From positions 1-64,000 of the forward strand of contig NZ_QKRB01000028.1 of NCBI RefSeq assembly GCF_003233845.1: DNA of 64,000 nucleotides, given 5' to 3'. How positions within the stretch are numbered: position 1 is the stretch's first letter; the number at the start of each line of letters is the position of its first letter. This document shows, piece by piece, positions 7,933-16,696 of the stretch. Position numbers and translations under genes: made by a program. The notes under the pieces are model-generated. The model made no database searches. It was not told the DNA's origin and saw only the letters and a list, made by a program, of their open reading frames with translations. The DNA comes from Paenibacillus sambharensis. Its GTDB lineage: Bacteria > Bacillota > Bacilli > Paenibacillales > Paenibacillaceae.

Positions 7933-9504
7933 ATGGGAGACATCATACAAAAAGGCCAGCCGTTTATCTATAAAGAGCCGAAGCAAGCAATCGGACCCCT
8001 GAGTCCGAGGGCGAGGCGGATGAGAGCTCTTCGTATACGGGTCACTAATGCAGAGTTTTGGAAGAGCAGACCAGCTGTCACTCATCCTACGAATGGTGAT
8101 GAGGCTAGATTTGTGAACAAAATCGGGAGCTTCTCCAAGGCGCTGCCGCATAACAGGCTGGGAGAGGTCAATCTGCGTGCATACCGGGCTCTTATCCAAG
8201 CCTTGAGAACCGGTGATCCGGCTCTCTTTGAGAAGCTTCCGCTTGGCGGAGACAGAAAGCTTGTGAACCCCCAGGCATCCTACGCATTCGAAATGGCGGG
8301 TCCTGACAGCCATCAATTGCGCATACCCGCCCCGCCATCGGTCAGCAGCAGTGCCACTGCGGCAGAAGCAATTGAATTATACTGGGCGGCATTAACGCGG
8401 AATATTCCGTTCGTAGATTACGGCACAGATCCGTTGATCCTGGAAGCAGCTGCCGAGTTATCGGGGCTGTCGGATTTTCCTGCTCCCAAAGTAAATGGCC
8501 GCATCACGCCTCAAACCATCTTCAGAGACAATCTGCCGGGCACCTTGAGCGGTCCGTTCGTCTCCCAGTTCCTGCTGAAGCCCTATCCCTTGATATCCAA
8601 CATAACAGAGCAGCGTTACCGCGTGCCTGCGGCGGCCGGTAATGACTTCTTGACAGATTATGGCGAATGGCTGGCTGTGCAAAATGGTTCAACATCGTTC
8701 CCATCCACCATATTCGATCCCATCCCGCGTTATATCCGGAACGGCCGGGATCTTGCTGAATTTGTGCATTTTGATTTTTCAATAGACAGTGGTCTCATTG
8801 CCTGCCGAATACTGCTTGCGCTTGGCGAAGAAGCGCTGGATCCGGCCAACCCTTATAACAAATCCAATACCCAGATCGGATTTCCGACCTTCGGTTCTGC
8901 TCATATTTTTGATTTTGTTACACGGGCAGCGCGTCCCGCACTGGAAGCGGCTTGGTATCAGAAGTGGCTGGTGCACCGCCGGCTGCGTCCTGAAAACTAT
9001 GGCGGGCTTGTTCACAATGTGAAAATGGGGAACGCCGATTATCCGATTAACCGGCAAGTTCTAAACTCCGAAGCTTTAGCAAGAACCTTTGACCGGTATG
9101 GGAGCTTCCTGCTGCCTCAGGCATATCCTGAAGGAAGTCCGACTCACCCATCCTATCCGGCTGGACACTCCACTTTTGCAGGGGCTATGGTTACGATGCT
9201 TAAAGCGTACTTCAATGAGTCGTTTGTTCTCCCGGATCCGGTTGTGCCATCCAGTGACGGACTTAGTCTGCTGCCCTATACAGGCCGTCCGCTTACGGTG
9301 GGCGGAGAGCTCAATAAATTGGCATCCAATATTGGGGGGGCTCGAATAGCAGCGGGCGTTCACTTCCGCTCCAGCAACTTATCCGGACTCAAATTGGGGG
9401 AAGCGGTTGCGATTGGCATTCTGCGGGATTATCAGAAGACTTACAATGAATCCTTCAATGGCTTTACGTTAACCAAATTTGACGGCACGACCATTACGAT
9501 CTAA
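7933..9504 (+). CDS. Vanadium-dependent haloperoxidase / PAP2-superfamily protein
   Basis: The 523-residue protein carries the three anion-binding signatures of the vanadium haloperoxidase/acid phosphatase fold: KWLVHRRLRPE near residue 343, SYPAGHSTFAG near 406 and ARIAAGVHFRSSN near 470. The family oxidises halides with peroxide or, in phosphatase members, hydrolyses phosphate esters; length and motifs favour the haloperoxidase branch. No signal peptide is visible, although family members are often secreted. ATG 7933 was chosen because GGGGCGGAG lies just upstream; the frame opens further up without a better site. Base composition is GC-richer than upstream neighbours. No partner gene is adjacent. 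Confidence 0.85.
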   Translation: MGDIIQKGQPFIYKEPKQAIGPLSPRARRMRALRIRVTNAEFWKSRPAVTHPTNGDEARFVNKIGSFSKALPHNRLGEVNLRAYRALIQALRTGDPALFEKLPLGGDRKLVNPQASYAFEMAGPDSHQLRIPAPPSVSSSATAAEAIELYWAALTRNIPFVDYGTDPLILEAAAELSGLSDFPAPKVNGRITPQTIFRDNLPGTLSGPFVSQFLLKPYPLISNITEQRYRVPAAAGNDFLTDYGEWLAVQNGSTSFPSTIFDPIPRYIRNGRDLAEFVHFDFSIDSGLIACRILLALGEEALDPANPYNKSNTQIGFPTFGSAHIFDFVTRAARPALEAAWYQKWLVHRRLRPENYGGLVHNVKMGNADYPINRQVLNSEALARTFDRYGSFLLPQAYPEGSPTHPSYPAGHSTFAGAMVTMLKAYFNESFVLPDPVVPSSDGLSLLPYTGRPLTVGGELNKLASNIGGARIAAGVHFRSSNLSGLKLGEAVAIGILRDYQKTYNESFNGFTLTKFDGTTITI

Positions 9505-9511
9505 GGGTAAC

Positions 9512-9593
9512 GACACGTACCAAACATCATCTCCAGCTTCCTTAGGAAAAGCTAACAGGAGCTAGGGGAGTTGGAGAGATTTGGTAACGTATC
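9512..9593. repeat. Long imperfect hairpin downstream of the haloperoxidase gene
   Basis: The arms 9512-9541 and 9565-9593 are complementary with a few mismatches (GACACGT with ACGTATC, ACCAAA with TTTGGT, TCTCCA with TGGAGA). No T-run follows, so it is not a classical terminator; a structured RNA or small MITE-like palindrome is possible. The remaining gap to 9782 contains nothing else I can assign. Confidence 0.45.
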
Positions 9594-9781
9594 AAAATTG
9601 TTCTGGATCCGTCTGACGGGTCTATGAGCATTTAACACTATATTTATACATCGTCATCTGACAACTTCTTGGTCCGGTTCTGAAATCTTTCGCAGAAGTA
9701 AGCAGTATACTTCGGAAACCACGTTGGGCACGCCTAGAAATTAATAGCTATAAGAATAAGCATGAAAGAGAGCGGTCTATT

Positions 9782-10222
9782 ATGATTATTAGATCCTATT
9801 CAGATAAGGATATGTTAGCTTGTAAGGAATTGTTTATAAATGTTTTCAACCAAGAGCCATGGAATGATAATTGGTTGCCCGGGAAAGCGGAGAGATATTT
9901 ATCTGATTATACGAGTACTCCCGGGTTCAGCGGGGTTGTTGCCGAAGAAGGGACGGAAATTAATGGGTTTATCTTTGGTGTCCGGAAGCAATGGTGGAGC
10001 GGGGATGAATTTTTTATAAACGAAATGTGTGTCAGTAAAAATAAACAAGGGATTGGACTGGGGAGCGAATTATTGAAGTATCTTGAATCTGACTTAGTCC
10101 GTACAGGCATTAAAAGAATCACGCTACTAACGGACAAGGGAATTCCTGCGGAATATTTCTATAAAAAGAATGGTTTTCAGGAGATTGATAGATTGATGTT
10201 TATGTGCAAAAGCATTGAATAA
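9782..10222 (+). CDS. GNAT acetyltransferase
   Basis: This single-domain GNAT of 146 residues has the acetyl-CoA pyrophosphate-binding motif A at NKQGIGLGSELLKYLE and the C-terminal strand AEYFYKKNGFQEID. It is expected to transfer an acetyl group to an amine of an unknown small molecule or protein. ATG 9782 is preceded by AGAGAGCGG. It is the first intact member of a long GNAT series and is followed closely by a membrane protein. Confidence 0.85.
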   Translation: MIIRSYSDKDMLACKELFINVFNQEPWNDNWLPGKAERYLSDYTSTPGFSGVVAEEGTEINGFIFGVRKQWWSGDEFFINEMCVSKNKQGIGLGSELLKYLESDLVRTGIKRITLLTDKGIPAEYFYKKNGFQEIDRLMFMCKSIE

Positions 10223-10295
10223 TTGGATAGGTTTTGAAGAAGAAGTTAAATGGACTTTATATATTTGTGAGTATCTCTACTCGAGGGTGAAGACA

Positions 10296-10697
10296 ATGGA
10301 TCGATTATTTGATAAGGTTACCTGTTGTTTCATGGTAGCATGTTTGGTTTCAGGTATCTTAATGTTAATGTACCTGGTGGCATTGTTATTTCAAGGTGAA
10401 ATAGGTGTGTTCATTGGGTTGTTTCTAGTATTAGTTATCATACTTTTCTTGTTTAATCTAATCGTTTTCTGCCCTTTTACATATTTAATCGATGGATTGT
10501 TGCGGCTAGCTGCTAAGAAGGGTTATGTAAATAAGTTTGCGATTTTGTCGGTTCATGCCTTGGTAAGTTTTGCGCTATCTATTATTTTAGCTTCTCTATT
10601 TCGCGGAGAGTATAACTTTCATTTTTTCTATTATGTACCGGGCATTCTTTGCGGTTTGTTATTTTCCCCTGTCTACAAATGGCTTGCAAAGGATTGA
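10296..10697 (+). CDS. Hypothetical membrane protein, 133 aa
   Basis: Four hydrophobic segments are visible (VACLVSGILMLMYLVALL, VFIGLFLVLVIILFLFNLIV, FAILSVHALVSFALSIILA and YYVPGILCGLLFSPVYKW). The chosen start is ATG 10296, with GAGGGTGAAG upstream; the longer frame from 10215 would overlap the preceding GNAT and lacks an RBS. No family is recognised. Confidence 0.6.
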   Translation: MDRLFDKVTCCFMVACLVSGILMLMYLVALLFQGEIGVFIGLFLVLVIILFLFNLIVFCPFTYLIDGLLRLAAKKGYVNKFAILSVHALVSFALSIILASLFRGEYNFHFFYYVPGILCGLLFSPVYKWLAKD

Positions 10698-10794
10698 ACG
10701 TTGGGATAGTCTCCTAGATTTAGTCAAAGAAAGATTGGAGTTATTTGTCGCTCTATGAAAAAGAAATATAGATAATAAGAAACGGTGATTTTTA

Positions 10795-11310
10795 ATGCAT
10801 CTGGAAATAGTAAGAATCAATAAAGGCCAAATGGACAAATTATTGAATCTCTATAATCTGTACTTGTATGATCTATCTCAATATACAGGTGAGGATCCGC
10901 AAGAAAATGGTGTATTCGATCCCACAAATACTTATTTATATCTTGAGAGGGAGGAGCTGCATCCTTTCTTTATTATTTACGATGGCAAAGCCGTTGGATT
11001 TGTTCTAGTCTGTTCTCCTCCGTACACAGCCCCGGGCATTGATTATGCTGTACAGGAATTGTTTCTATTGAAGAAATATAGAGGTAAGAACTTAGCTTCT
11101 CAAGCCATAACGAAGATATTTGATCAGTTCAAAGGAAAGATAAGTATTAGCCAGCTTGAGCTTAATACACCTGCAGTCAGTTTCTGGAGAAAGTACTATC
11201 AGGAACACAACCTGATCTATAGCGAAGAACAAGAGAGTATTGTGATTGATGGTTTAGAAGGACAGCATACAGTAATCACACAGATAGTAGATAATTCAAG
11301 GCTCGTGTAG
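10795..11310 (+). CDS. GNAT acetyltransferase (COG5628-like)
   Basis: The protein has 171 residues. Its N-terminal region LYNLYLYDLSQYTGEDPQENGVF is typical of the predicted-acetyltransferase group that includes COG5628. The central strand AVGFVLVCS is followed by VQELFLLKKYRGKNLASQA (motif A variant; the usual Gly-x-Gly is degenerate) and a C-terminal FWRKYYQE. The same architecture recurs at 25917. Substrate unknown. Confidence 0.8.
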   Translation: MHLEIVRINKGQMDKLLNLYNLYLYDLSQYTGEDPQENGVFDPTNTYLYLEREELHPFFIIYDGKAVGFVLVCSPPYTAPGIDYAVQELFLLKKYRGKNLASQAITKIFDQFKGKISISQLELNTPAVSFWRKYYQEHNLIYSEEQESIVIDGLEGQHTVITQIVDNSRLV

Positions 11311-11346
11311 AGCAGCCAATATATTGGCGCCCATAAGGAGGCTGGA

Positions 11347-12063
11347 ATGCAGAAATTCCTAAAACTTGATTATCCTAACAAATTCAAAGGACTTATTTTC
11401 CTAGTAATTGCTACTGTGATTTGTTTAATGAATGTTCATGGTATTCAGCAATCGGGCGAAAGGCCGTATTTATTTTTATATTGGGATATCTTCTTAGGAT
11501 GGGTACCTGTATTGCTTGCCATAGTTCTAGATGCTGTATACCTGGTTTCAATTAAGCTGGTTCGTATAATATTGGTCTGTATAGTGAGCATAATATGGCT
11601 GTTATTCTTCCCCAATTCACCTTATCTTGTAACCGAATTGCTGCATATCTTCATTCATTACAGCTATGATCCGACACAACGCTTCTGGGTAGATATGGAA
11701 TTCTGGCAGCACTTATTCACCTTGTTTTTGGTTGCACTTGTTGGCCTATTATTAACTTGGTATTCTTTGAATTCCATCCAGATGCTAATCAGAAAATCTT
11801 ACGGAATAATTGTGGGTTGGTTCGCTGCTATGGCTATATTGGTGCTGAGCAGTTTTGGTGTTTATATTGGCCGGTTTGTTCGCTGGAACAGCTGGGATGT
11901 CTTGACAAGACCAGGGCAAATCCTGCAAGAAACTTATATGATGCTGACGGATAGTACTCAGTTTAATCATATCTTTGTTTTCTGCAAGTTTATGTTCATG
12001 ATTATGGTCATAAGCTACCTTCCGATGTATTGGATAGCGAACAAGGGACAAAGCAAGACTTGA
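11347..12063 (+). CDS. DUF1361 integral membrane protein
   Basis: The 238-residue polytopic protein has about six to seven helices. It shows the DUF1361 hallmarks LLFFPNSPYLVTELLHI in the middle and YIGRFVRWNSWDVLTRPG toward the C-terminus. The family is widespread in Firmicutes and has no demonstrated role. ATG 11347 is preceded by AAGGAGGCTGGA, a strong site. It lies 36 bp after a GNAT gene and may be co-transcribed with it. Confidence 0.85.
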   Translation: MQKFLKLDYPNKFKGLIFLVIATVICLMNVHGIQQSGERPYLFLYWDIFLGWVPVLLAIVLDAVYLVSIKLVRIILVCIVSIIWLLFFPNSPYLVTELLHIFIHYSYDPTQRFWVDMEFWQHLFTLFLVALVGLLLTWYSLNSIQMLIRKSYGIIVGWFAAMAILVLSSFGVYIGRFVRWNSWDVLTRPGQILQETYMMLTDSTQFNHIFVFCKFMFMIMVISYLPMYWIANKGQSKT

Positions 12064-12151
12064 AGCGATTTAAGGCATAGAGTATCAGTTTGCATCTAAA
12101 CGATAGTAATGGGCAAAGCGAAATGAAAATATATACTTTGGGGTATAACAA

Positions 12152-12637
12152 ATGATATTAAAATTTACTCAAAAGCTTCTCAAAGATATGAAGGTGACTC
12201 CGGTCATACCTGATGATTCAGGAGAAACAGGATCATTGTTTAGTTGGCACGTAAATATATTACAGCTTAAGAAAAAATACATTATATTCGTCAATGACCT
12301 AAGTCGGTTATGTTTAATTATCGAAGGAATAAGAAGCTCACAAATTAACAAGTTACAAGATAAATTCAGAGAAGACTTAGAAAGATATTTACTCCTGGAA
12401 GGAGTAAGGAAAACGCTAATAGATCAGTATTTTCTGGAGGCAGGGAAGATCCAAATAAGTAAGACAGATGATAAGAGTGTACTAGGAACAATGAAAGAGA
12501 TGACTATTTATTGTCAACATATAAATTACAACCACACCTATGATCTAAGTGCTTGGTTAAATTCAGTGATTTATAAACCGATTGGCTATGAGAAACCGAC
12601 AAAAATATTTAAAGACGCGCTCGGAAGATACTCATAG
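12152..12637 (+). CDS. DUF6933-type protein
   Basis: The 161-residue soluble protein starts with MILKFTQKLLKDMKV and contains FSWHVNILQLKKKYIIFVNDLSR and a C-terminal LNSVIYKPIGYEKP block. This arrangement resembles small DUF6933 proteins of bacilli. There are no catalytic motifs and no known function. Confidence 0.6.
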   Translation: MILKFTQKLLKDMKVTPVIPDDSGETGSLFSWHVNILQLKKKYIIFVNDLSRLCLIIEGIRSSQINKLQDKFREDLERYLLLEGVRKTLIDQYFLEAGKIQISKTDDKSVLGTMKEMTIYCQHINYNHTYDLSAWLNSVIYKPIGYEKPTKIFKDALGRYS

Positions 12638-12695
12638 CACGATGCCTTAAGGCAGTAGAGCGGATTGCTCTCGAACAGCAAAGGAGACATAATGG

Positions 12696-13248
12696 GTGCT
12701 TATTGAAATCAACCAAACAAAGTCAAACTTGGAACAAATCTTCGAAATACTCACCAATGGGGAGCTAACTCATCTGGGACGGACATCGTGGATAGGAACG
12801 GTCTTCTCCACGAAGCTGCTGAGTGCCGATGAATCGCTGATCTTCGAAACACGTTTCCGGCCGCTTGAAGAGCTCATAAACATGGTGCCACGCTCAAGGA
12901 GAGAAGGTACTAACCGTTAAGAACAATCTCGATACATACCGGATTTTCCTGCTTGATGACTATTCACATTTTGCTGAAATATGTAGTCTCTTCATACTTT
13001 ACTACGACAATCGGGTTTACGGTAACAAAGGTGAGCTGGTGTTCAGCCGGGTTGAGAAATCATGGGAATGGTCATGTAACCGGAACAGGAAACGATATGA
13101 CCCGCAATGGATTTCAAGACACTTCGGTAAAGTCCCAGAGGCTGACACCAGTGACGCAGATCGCTTGTTTTCGATATATCTTAAAGTTGCCGGAGTAATC
13201 CTCGGTGCTGTTATCGTTGGACTTGGTATTTATCAGCTAATTGGATAG
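12696..13248 (+). pseudogene. Unknown single-TM protein, frameshifted
   Basis: GTG 12696 opens a frame with a coherent N-terminal part (EINQTKSNLEQIFEILTNGELTHLG) that stops at 12920. The neighbouring frame supplies a clear continuation from about 12890 (GEKVLTVKNNLDTYRIFLLDDYSHF) to 13248, ending in a membrane helix (VAGVILGAVIVGLGIYQLIG). Joining them near 12885-12915 gives about 180 residues. No named family was recognised. Confidence 0.55.
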
Positions 13249-13348
13249 CGAGGACATCTTGAAGGCACGAAATGTTGTGGGCTAACTCGCAGCAGAGCTA
13301 TCGTCGTAAAGGTGTTAGATGTATAATCATGGAAGAAGCTCAGACAAC

Positions 13349-13393
13349 ACACGCCCCAGCCTAGAGATAAGAGCTCTCTAAGGGTGGGGTGTT
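13349..13393. repeat. Imperfect GC-rich hairpin
   Basis: The arms ACGCCCCAGCC-TAGAGA and TCTCTAAGG-GTGGGGT are complementary with small bulges. No U-run follows on the + strand, so it is a doubtful terminator lying between a decayed gene and a small membrane protein. Confidence 0.35.
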
Positions 13394-13458
13394 TAGTGTT
13401 CAGACGGTAGGATCGCAAGTGCAGTACAAGATTATGCAAAGGTAAACAGGAGGCGAAG

Positions 13459-13743
13459 ATGCATAGAAGAACTGCAGGGATAGCACTGCTGTGTATATCG
13501 GCATTTTTGTATGGAATTCGATATATAGCGGCAGCCATTATTGGATCTGGGTTGACATCATGGAATCAGCTGTTGTTTCAAACCATGTTGGATGCCGTAG
13601 GTGACGCTCCGCTGGAACTTAGTAGGATAGCCTTCATTGCGGGTGTGATATATTTAGTCATTGCAGAATTTGAGATGCCAATCAAGAGAACTGTAAGAGA
13701 GATGAGAAATAACTGGAATGCGGATGATTCAAAGTCCCAGTAG
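13459..13743 (+). CDS. Small membrane protein, 94 aa
   Basis: Two membrane segments are visible (GIALLCISAFLYGIRYIAAAIIG and IAFIAGVIYLVIAEF), with a charged C-terminal tail. ATG 13459 follows ACAGGAGGCGAAG, a very strong RBS. Function unknown. Confidence 0.65.
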   Translation: MHRRTAGIALLCISAFLYGIRYIAAAIIGSGLTSWNQLLFQTMLDAVGDAPLELSRIAFIAGVIYLVIAEFEMPIKRTVREMRNNWNADDSKSQ

Positions 13744-13799
13744 CGGGAAATTGTATGCAGGAGAAGTTATGCAGAGGTACCAAAGAAGGGCGTGAACCA

Positions 13800-14324
13800 A
13801 TGGATGTCCAAGAGTTAATACCGCTTGCGAATAGATTAGAGAAGTGCAGGATTCCATACGCACTTGGCGGGAGCGGGATGCTGCATTTTTTTGGGCTTAT
13901 TGATGAAGAGAATGATTGGGATCTGATGGTAGAATGCCCGAAGGACGAACTGCTTCCATTATTAAGAGATTATGAGTTTCGAGAGCAGCCAAGTGGCGAC
14001 TTGCCGTTTGCAAGCCTATACAGAATAACGATTCCGAAATCTAAGATCGATATCATTGGGTATTTTGCCTTTCATACCAAGAAGGGCGTTGTTAATTTGC
14101 CAGTTCGCCACCATTCCAGTTGGTACGGTGTGAAGATCTGTTCTCCCGAAGTATGGTTCGTTGCATATAAATTACTGAAGAGAGAGAGTAAAGCGAATCT
14201 GCTAAAAGAGCTTTTGCTATCCAAACCAGAAGTAAGGGACAATGAATTAATTAAGGAGCTGCTAGCATTACCTTCTTTAGATGAAGAAATAAAAGATGAA
14301 CTTGTGCAGCTGGAAACTCGTTGA
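13800..14324 (+). CDS. Nucleotidyltransferase-fold protein
   Basis: The 174-residue protein shows IPYALGGSGMLHFFGL, ENDWDLMVE and SKIDIIGYFAF. These place a Gly-Gly/Gly-Ser turn and a D-x-D-type pair as in minimal nucleotidyltransferases such as antitoxins and lincosamide- or MNT-like enzymes. The typical GS-x10-DxD spacing is only partly kept, so activity is uncertain. ATG 13800 is favoured by AGAAGGG nine bases upstream; ATG 13755 would add 15 residues. Confidence 0.6.
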   Translation: MDVQELIPLANRLEKCRIPYALGGSGMLHFFGLIDEENDWDLMVECPKDELLPLLRDYEFREQPSGDLPFASLYRITIPKSKIDIIGYFAFHTKKGVVNLPVRHHSSWYGVKICSPEVWFVAYKLLKRESKANLLKELLLSKPEVRDNELIKELLALPSLDEEIKDELVQLETR

Positions 14325-14355
14325 TGCTAGACATAATTGCTAGGGGGATGAAGTT

Positions 14356-14838
14356 TTGGCTAATGTGAGAATTAGTAAGCTGGATTCAACAGGTCTCTTA
14401 CAATTGAAAAATATGGATTGTGCTCCATTGCCTGTGGAAAGAGATTCTATTTACATACTGTTTTATCGTTTTTTTAATGATACCTGTAGATTAGCCTACG
14501 TGGAAGATGAGCTAGTGGGATTCATTCTGGCCTTGGTTGACCAGACAGATCCGGCCCATGCGTATATACACTATTTCTTTGTTAAAGAAGAGCACAGAGG
14601 CATGAAGATCGGTGAAATGCTCCTTAATGAGTTGATAAGCGTTCTTAGAACCAAACAATTACGTACAGTTACGCTTATGACAGGAAACCCGAAGAACGAG
14701 AAGTATTATTCTAAGTTCGGATTTGTAAGAGACGAAGATATGATGGACAAAGACAAGACCGATCCCGTCTATAAGTACATTATTGAAGACAAGAAAATGA
14801 TCTTTTACAGACTTGATTTGAGGAGGCAATTGAGATAA
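14356..14838 (+). CDS. GNAT acetyltransferase
   Basis: This 160-residue GNAT has motif A at EEHRGMKIGEMLLNELIS and a C-terminal NEKYYSKFGFVRDED. Its start is TTG 14356 with AGGGGGATGAAG upstream. The gene ends inside the ribosome-binding site of a decayed VOC gene (AGGAGG at 14821), which suggests the two once formed an operon. Substrate unknown. Confidence 0.85.
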   Translation: MANVRISKLDSTGLLQLKNMDCAPLPVERDSIYILFYRFFNDTCRLAYVEDELVGFILALVDQTDPAHAYIHYFFVKEEHRGMKIGEMLLNELISVLRTKQLRTVTLMTGNPKNEKYYSKFGFVRDEDMMDKDKTDPVYKYIIEDKKMIFYRLDLRRQLR

Positions 14839-14954
14839 AGAATATAGTAGGCCATATTGACAGTATTTATTTACCTGTAATTGACCGGGAAGAATCAATT
14901 AAATGGTACCAGGAGAAGCTTGGCTTTGATGTATGGTCGGGTTGGCTGGCATGA
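14835..14954 (+). pseudogene. VOC-family N-terminal fragment with ATA at the start position
   Basis: Eight bases after a perfect AGGAGG lies ATA, followed by codons for KNIVGHIDSIYLPVIDREES and WYQEKLGFDV, the classic first unit of a VOC protein. The ORF stops at TGA 14952 after about 39 codons; the rest of the domain is absent. It appears to be a relic whose ATG has changed to ATA and whose 3' end was lost before the next GNAT. Confidence 0.7.
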
Positions 14955-14995
14955 GGAATCGGTCAAGCATGATACGCACGGGAGTGTACTAGAAA

Positions 14996-15523
14996 ATGAT
15001 TATCTACAGAGAGCTTACTATGGACGATGCCGAGAAGCTGGTTGAGATTGACCGGTCGGAACATATTGATTTCACCTATGAGCTGAGGAACGGAGAAGTA
15101 GTTGAAGTGCCCGCGGGACATCAATGTCCCAATTGGGATGTAGACCAAGTGAGAGAGTTGATTAACAGATACAAGCTTGAATTAGGACTCGGCGGCAAAG
15201 CTTTTGGAGCTTTTGATAATGGTGTTCTGGCAGGGTTTGCGGTACTGGGGCACAAGTTTAGGGGAAAGAAGACAGATCAGCTGCAGGTTGATCTCATGTA
15301 TGTGTCCAGGACATACAGAAGGCAAGGGATAGGGACTCGATTGCTGGAAGAGATCGGTCAAGAAGCCAGGAGGCGAGGAGCAGCCAGCTTATATATTTCA
15401 TCAACCGAAACAGCATCGGCAGTAGGCTTCTACAGAAGTAACGGCAGTGAATTAGCTGACGATATAGACGAAGAATTATTTAGGCTGGAACCCTTAGACA
15501 TACATATGATAAAGAAGCTTTGA
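14996..15523 (+). CDS. GNAT acetyltransferase
   Basis: This 175-residue GNAT has motif A at YRRQGIGTRLLEEIGQEA preceded by the strand LQVDLMYVS, and the C-terminal strand SAVGFYRSNGSEL. It is larger than its neighbours because of an N-terminal insert (HQCPNWDVDQVRELINRYK). ATG 14996 lacks a strong RBS. Substrate unknown. Confidence 0.85.
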   Translation: MIIYRELTMDDAEKLVEIDRSEHIDFTYELRNGEVVEVPAGHQCPNWDVDQVRELINRYKLELGLGGKAFGAFDNGVLAGFAVLGHKFRGKKTDQLQVDLMYVSRTYRRQGIGTRLLEEIGQEARRRGAASLYISSTETASAVGFYRSNGSELADDIDEELFRLEPLDIHMIKKL

Positions 15524-15555
15524 TGGTACTTGAGTAACTGTAAGGATGTTAAAGA

Positions 15556-15690
15556 GAGCAAGAGGTATCAACCGTCCAGGAACTCTATGGTCAGCAATAT
15601 GATCCTCATCATATAAGAAAGTGCCTGTACGAAGGTAATATTCCGTCTGGCGGCGGTAGAGTTGATGATGACTTTATAGAGGGGTAACGA
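15556..15690 (+). pseudogene. Short C-terminal relic of an unknown protein
   Basis: About 44 codons are open between a stop near 15553 and TAA 15688, with protein-like content (EVSTVQELYGQQYDPHHIRKCL, then GGGRVDDDFIEG). There is no start codon or RBS. It is probably the tail of a lost gene, and it immediately precedes the next GNAT. Confidence 0.3.
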
Positions 15691-15692
15691 TC

Positions 15693-16133
15693 TTGATTAC
15701 TATAAAACCTATTACATTGAATGACCTTATGGATTTGTGCTTGTTATATGAAGAACTTGTACATAGGAAAACCGATTTCAACAGGATGGTTGACGTCTTC
15801 AGATCAATTCAGAATAACGACAATTATGTCATTCTAGGGGCTTTCAAGGATAACCAGTTGATTGGATCGCTTATGGGAATCATCTGTCAGGATCTAGTTG
15901 GAGAGTGCAAGCCTTTCATGGTGATTGAGAACGTCATAGTCTCCCGACTTGCACGTCGTCAAGGGGGTGGACAAAAGCTAATGGCCGAAATTGAGAGAAT
16001 CGCAAAGGACAGAGATTGTTACTACATCATCTTAGTTTCTGGAGGACAGAGGAAGGATGCCCACGAATTTTATGCAAGGTTAGGATATAAGGAAGAAGAG
16101 GTCCAAGGATATAGGAAACACATATACAAGTGA
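15693..16133 (+). CDS. GNAT acetyltransferase
   Basis: This 146-residue GNAT has the strand MVIENVIVSRLARRQGGGQKLM, whose R-R-x-G-G-G corresponds to the acetyl-CoA-binding loop, and C-terminal HEFYARLGYKEEE. It starts at TTG 15693, eight bases after GAGGGG, and overlaps nothing upstream. Substrate unknown. Confidence 0.85.
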   Translation: MITIKPITLNDLMDLCLLYEELVHRKTDFNRMVDVFRSIQNNDNYVILGAFKDNQLIGSLMGIICQDLVGECKPFMVIENVIVSRLARRQGGGQKLMAEIERIAKDRDCYYIILVSGGQRKDAHEFYARLGYKEEEVQGYRKHIYK

Positions 16134-16151
16134 AGAAATGAGTGAACACTC

Positions 16152-16670
16152 TTGCAATGGAGCAGGCTGAAGAAACAACTGGAAGATTGTCTCTGTGATT
16201 CACTAAAAGGCCGTATAGATTTTCAGAGTACTCGGTATAGGGGTTCACATGATCAGCAGGGTAGAGCATGGATAACGTTCGATAAAGAAATCATCTATGA
16301 TTTTTGTACTATAAGAAGATCGTTTAAGTTTAACTCGTTAGCCAATGAACTGCGGAAGAAGACAAATGATGTAAATTGGAGAGACAGGGAGCAAGCTGAC
16401 GGATACAGAAATGCATACAGGCTGGCTGAAGAGATATTAGAATTTGAAGGGGAATACAGCCAATATGATTTTTATCGCGCTGCTGTAAAATATCTTAATT
16501 TGTCCATCGAAGCTGCCATGACATCGGATGATTCAATCGTCCGGGCACTCTCTATGTTCGATAAAAGGCTGGGGAAGAAAAGACTTGCCCAAATGGAAGC
16601 AGATGTGAATGAGAAATCCATTGTAAACTTGTTTAAAACGATAAGATTAAACACTGAGGGTTATCTATAA
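16152..16670 (+). CDS. SF0329-family protein (copy 1)
   Basis: The 172-residue protein begins QWSRLKKQLEDCLCDSLKGR and continues with YRGSHDQQGRAWITFDKEII. It has an Arg/Lys-rich C-terminus (RALSMFDKRLGKKRL). This is the pattern of the SF0329 family of small Firmicute proteins, whose function is not known. A second, divergent copy lies at 24666. The start is TTG 16152. It ends nine bases before the next gene's frame, within the GNAT cluster. Confidence 0.7.
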   Translation: MQWSRLKKQLEDCLCDSLKGRIDFQSTRYRGSHDQQGRAWITFDKEIIYDFCTIRRSFKFNSLANELRKKTNDVNWRDREQADGYRNAYRLAEEILEFEGEYSQYDFYRAAVKYLNLSIEAAMTSDDSIVRALSMFDKRLGKKRLAQMEADVNEKSIVNLFKTIRLNTEGYL

Positions 16671-16696
16671 GCTGTGTTGTGAAAGGGATGTCAACG

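Noticed and set aside
13349-13393. Classical terminator hairpin
   Set aside because: The stem is GC-rich but imperfect and has no T run on either flank, so it is kept only as a repeat.
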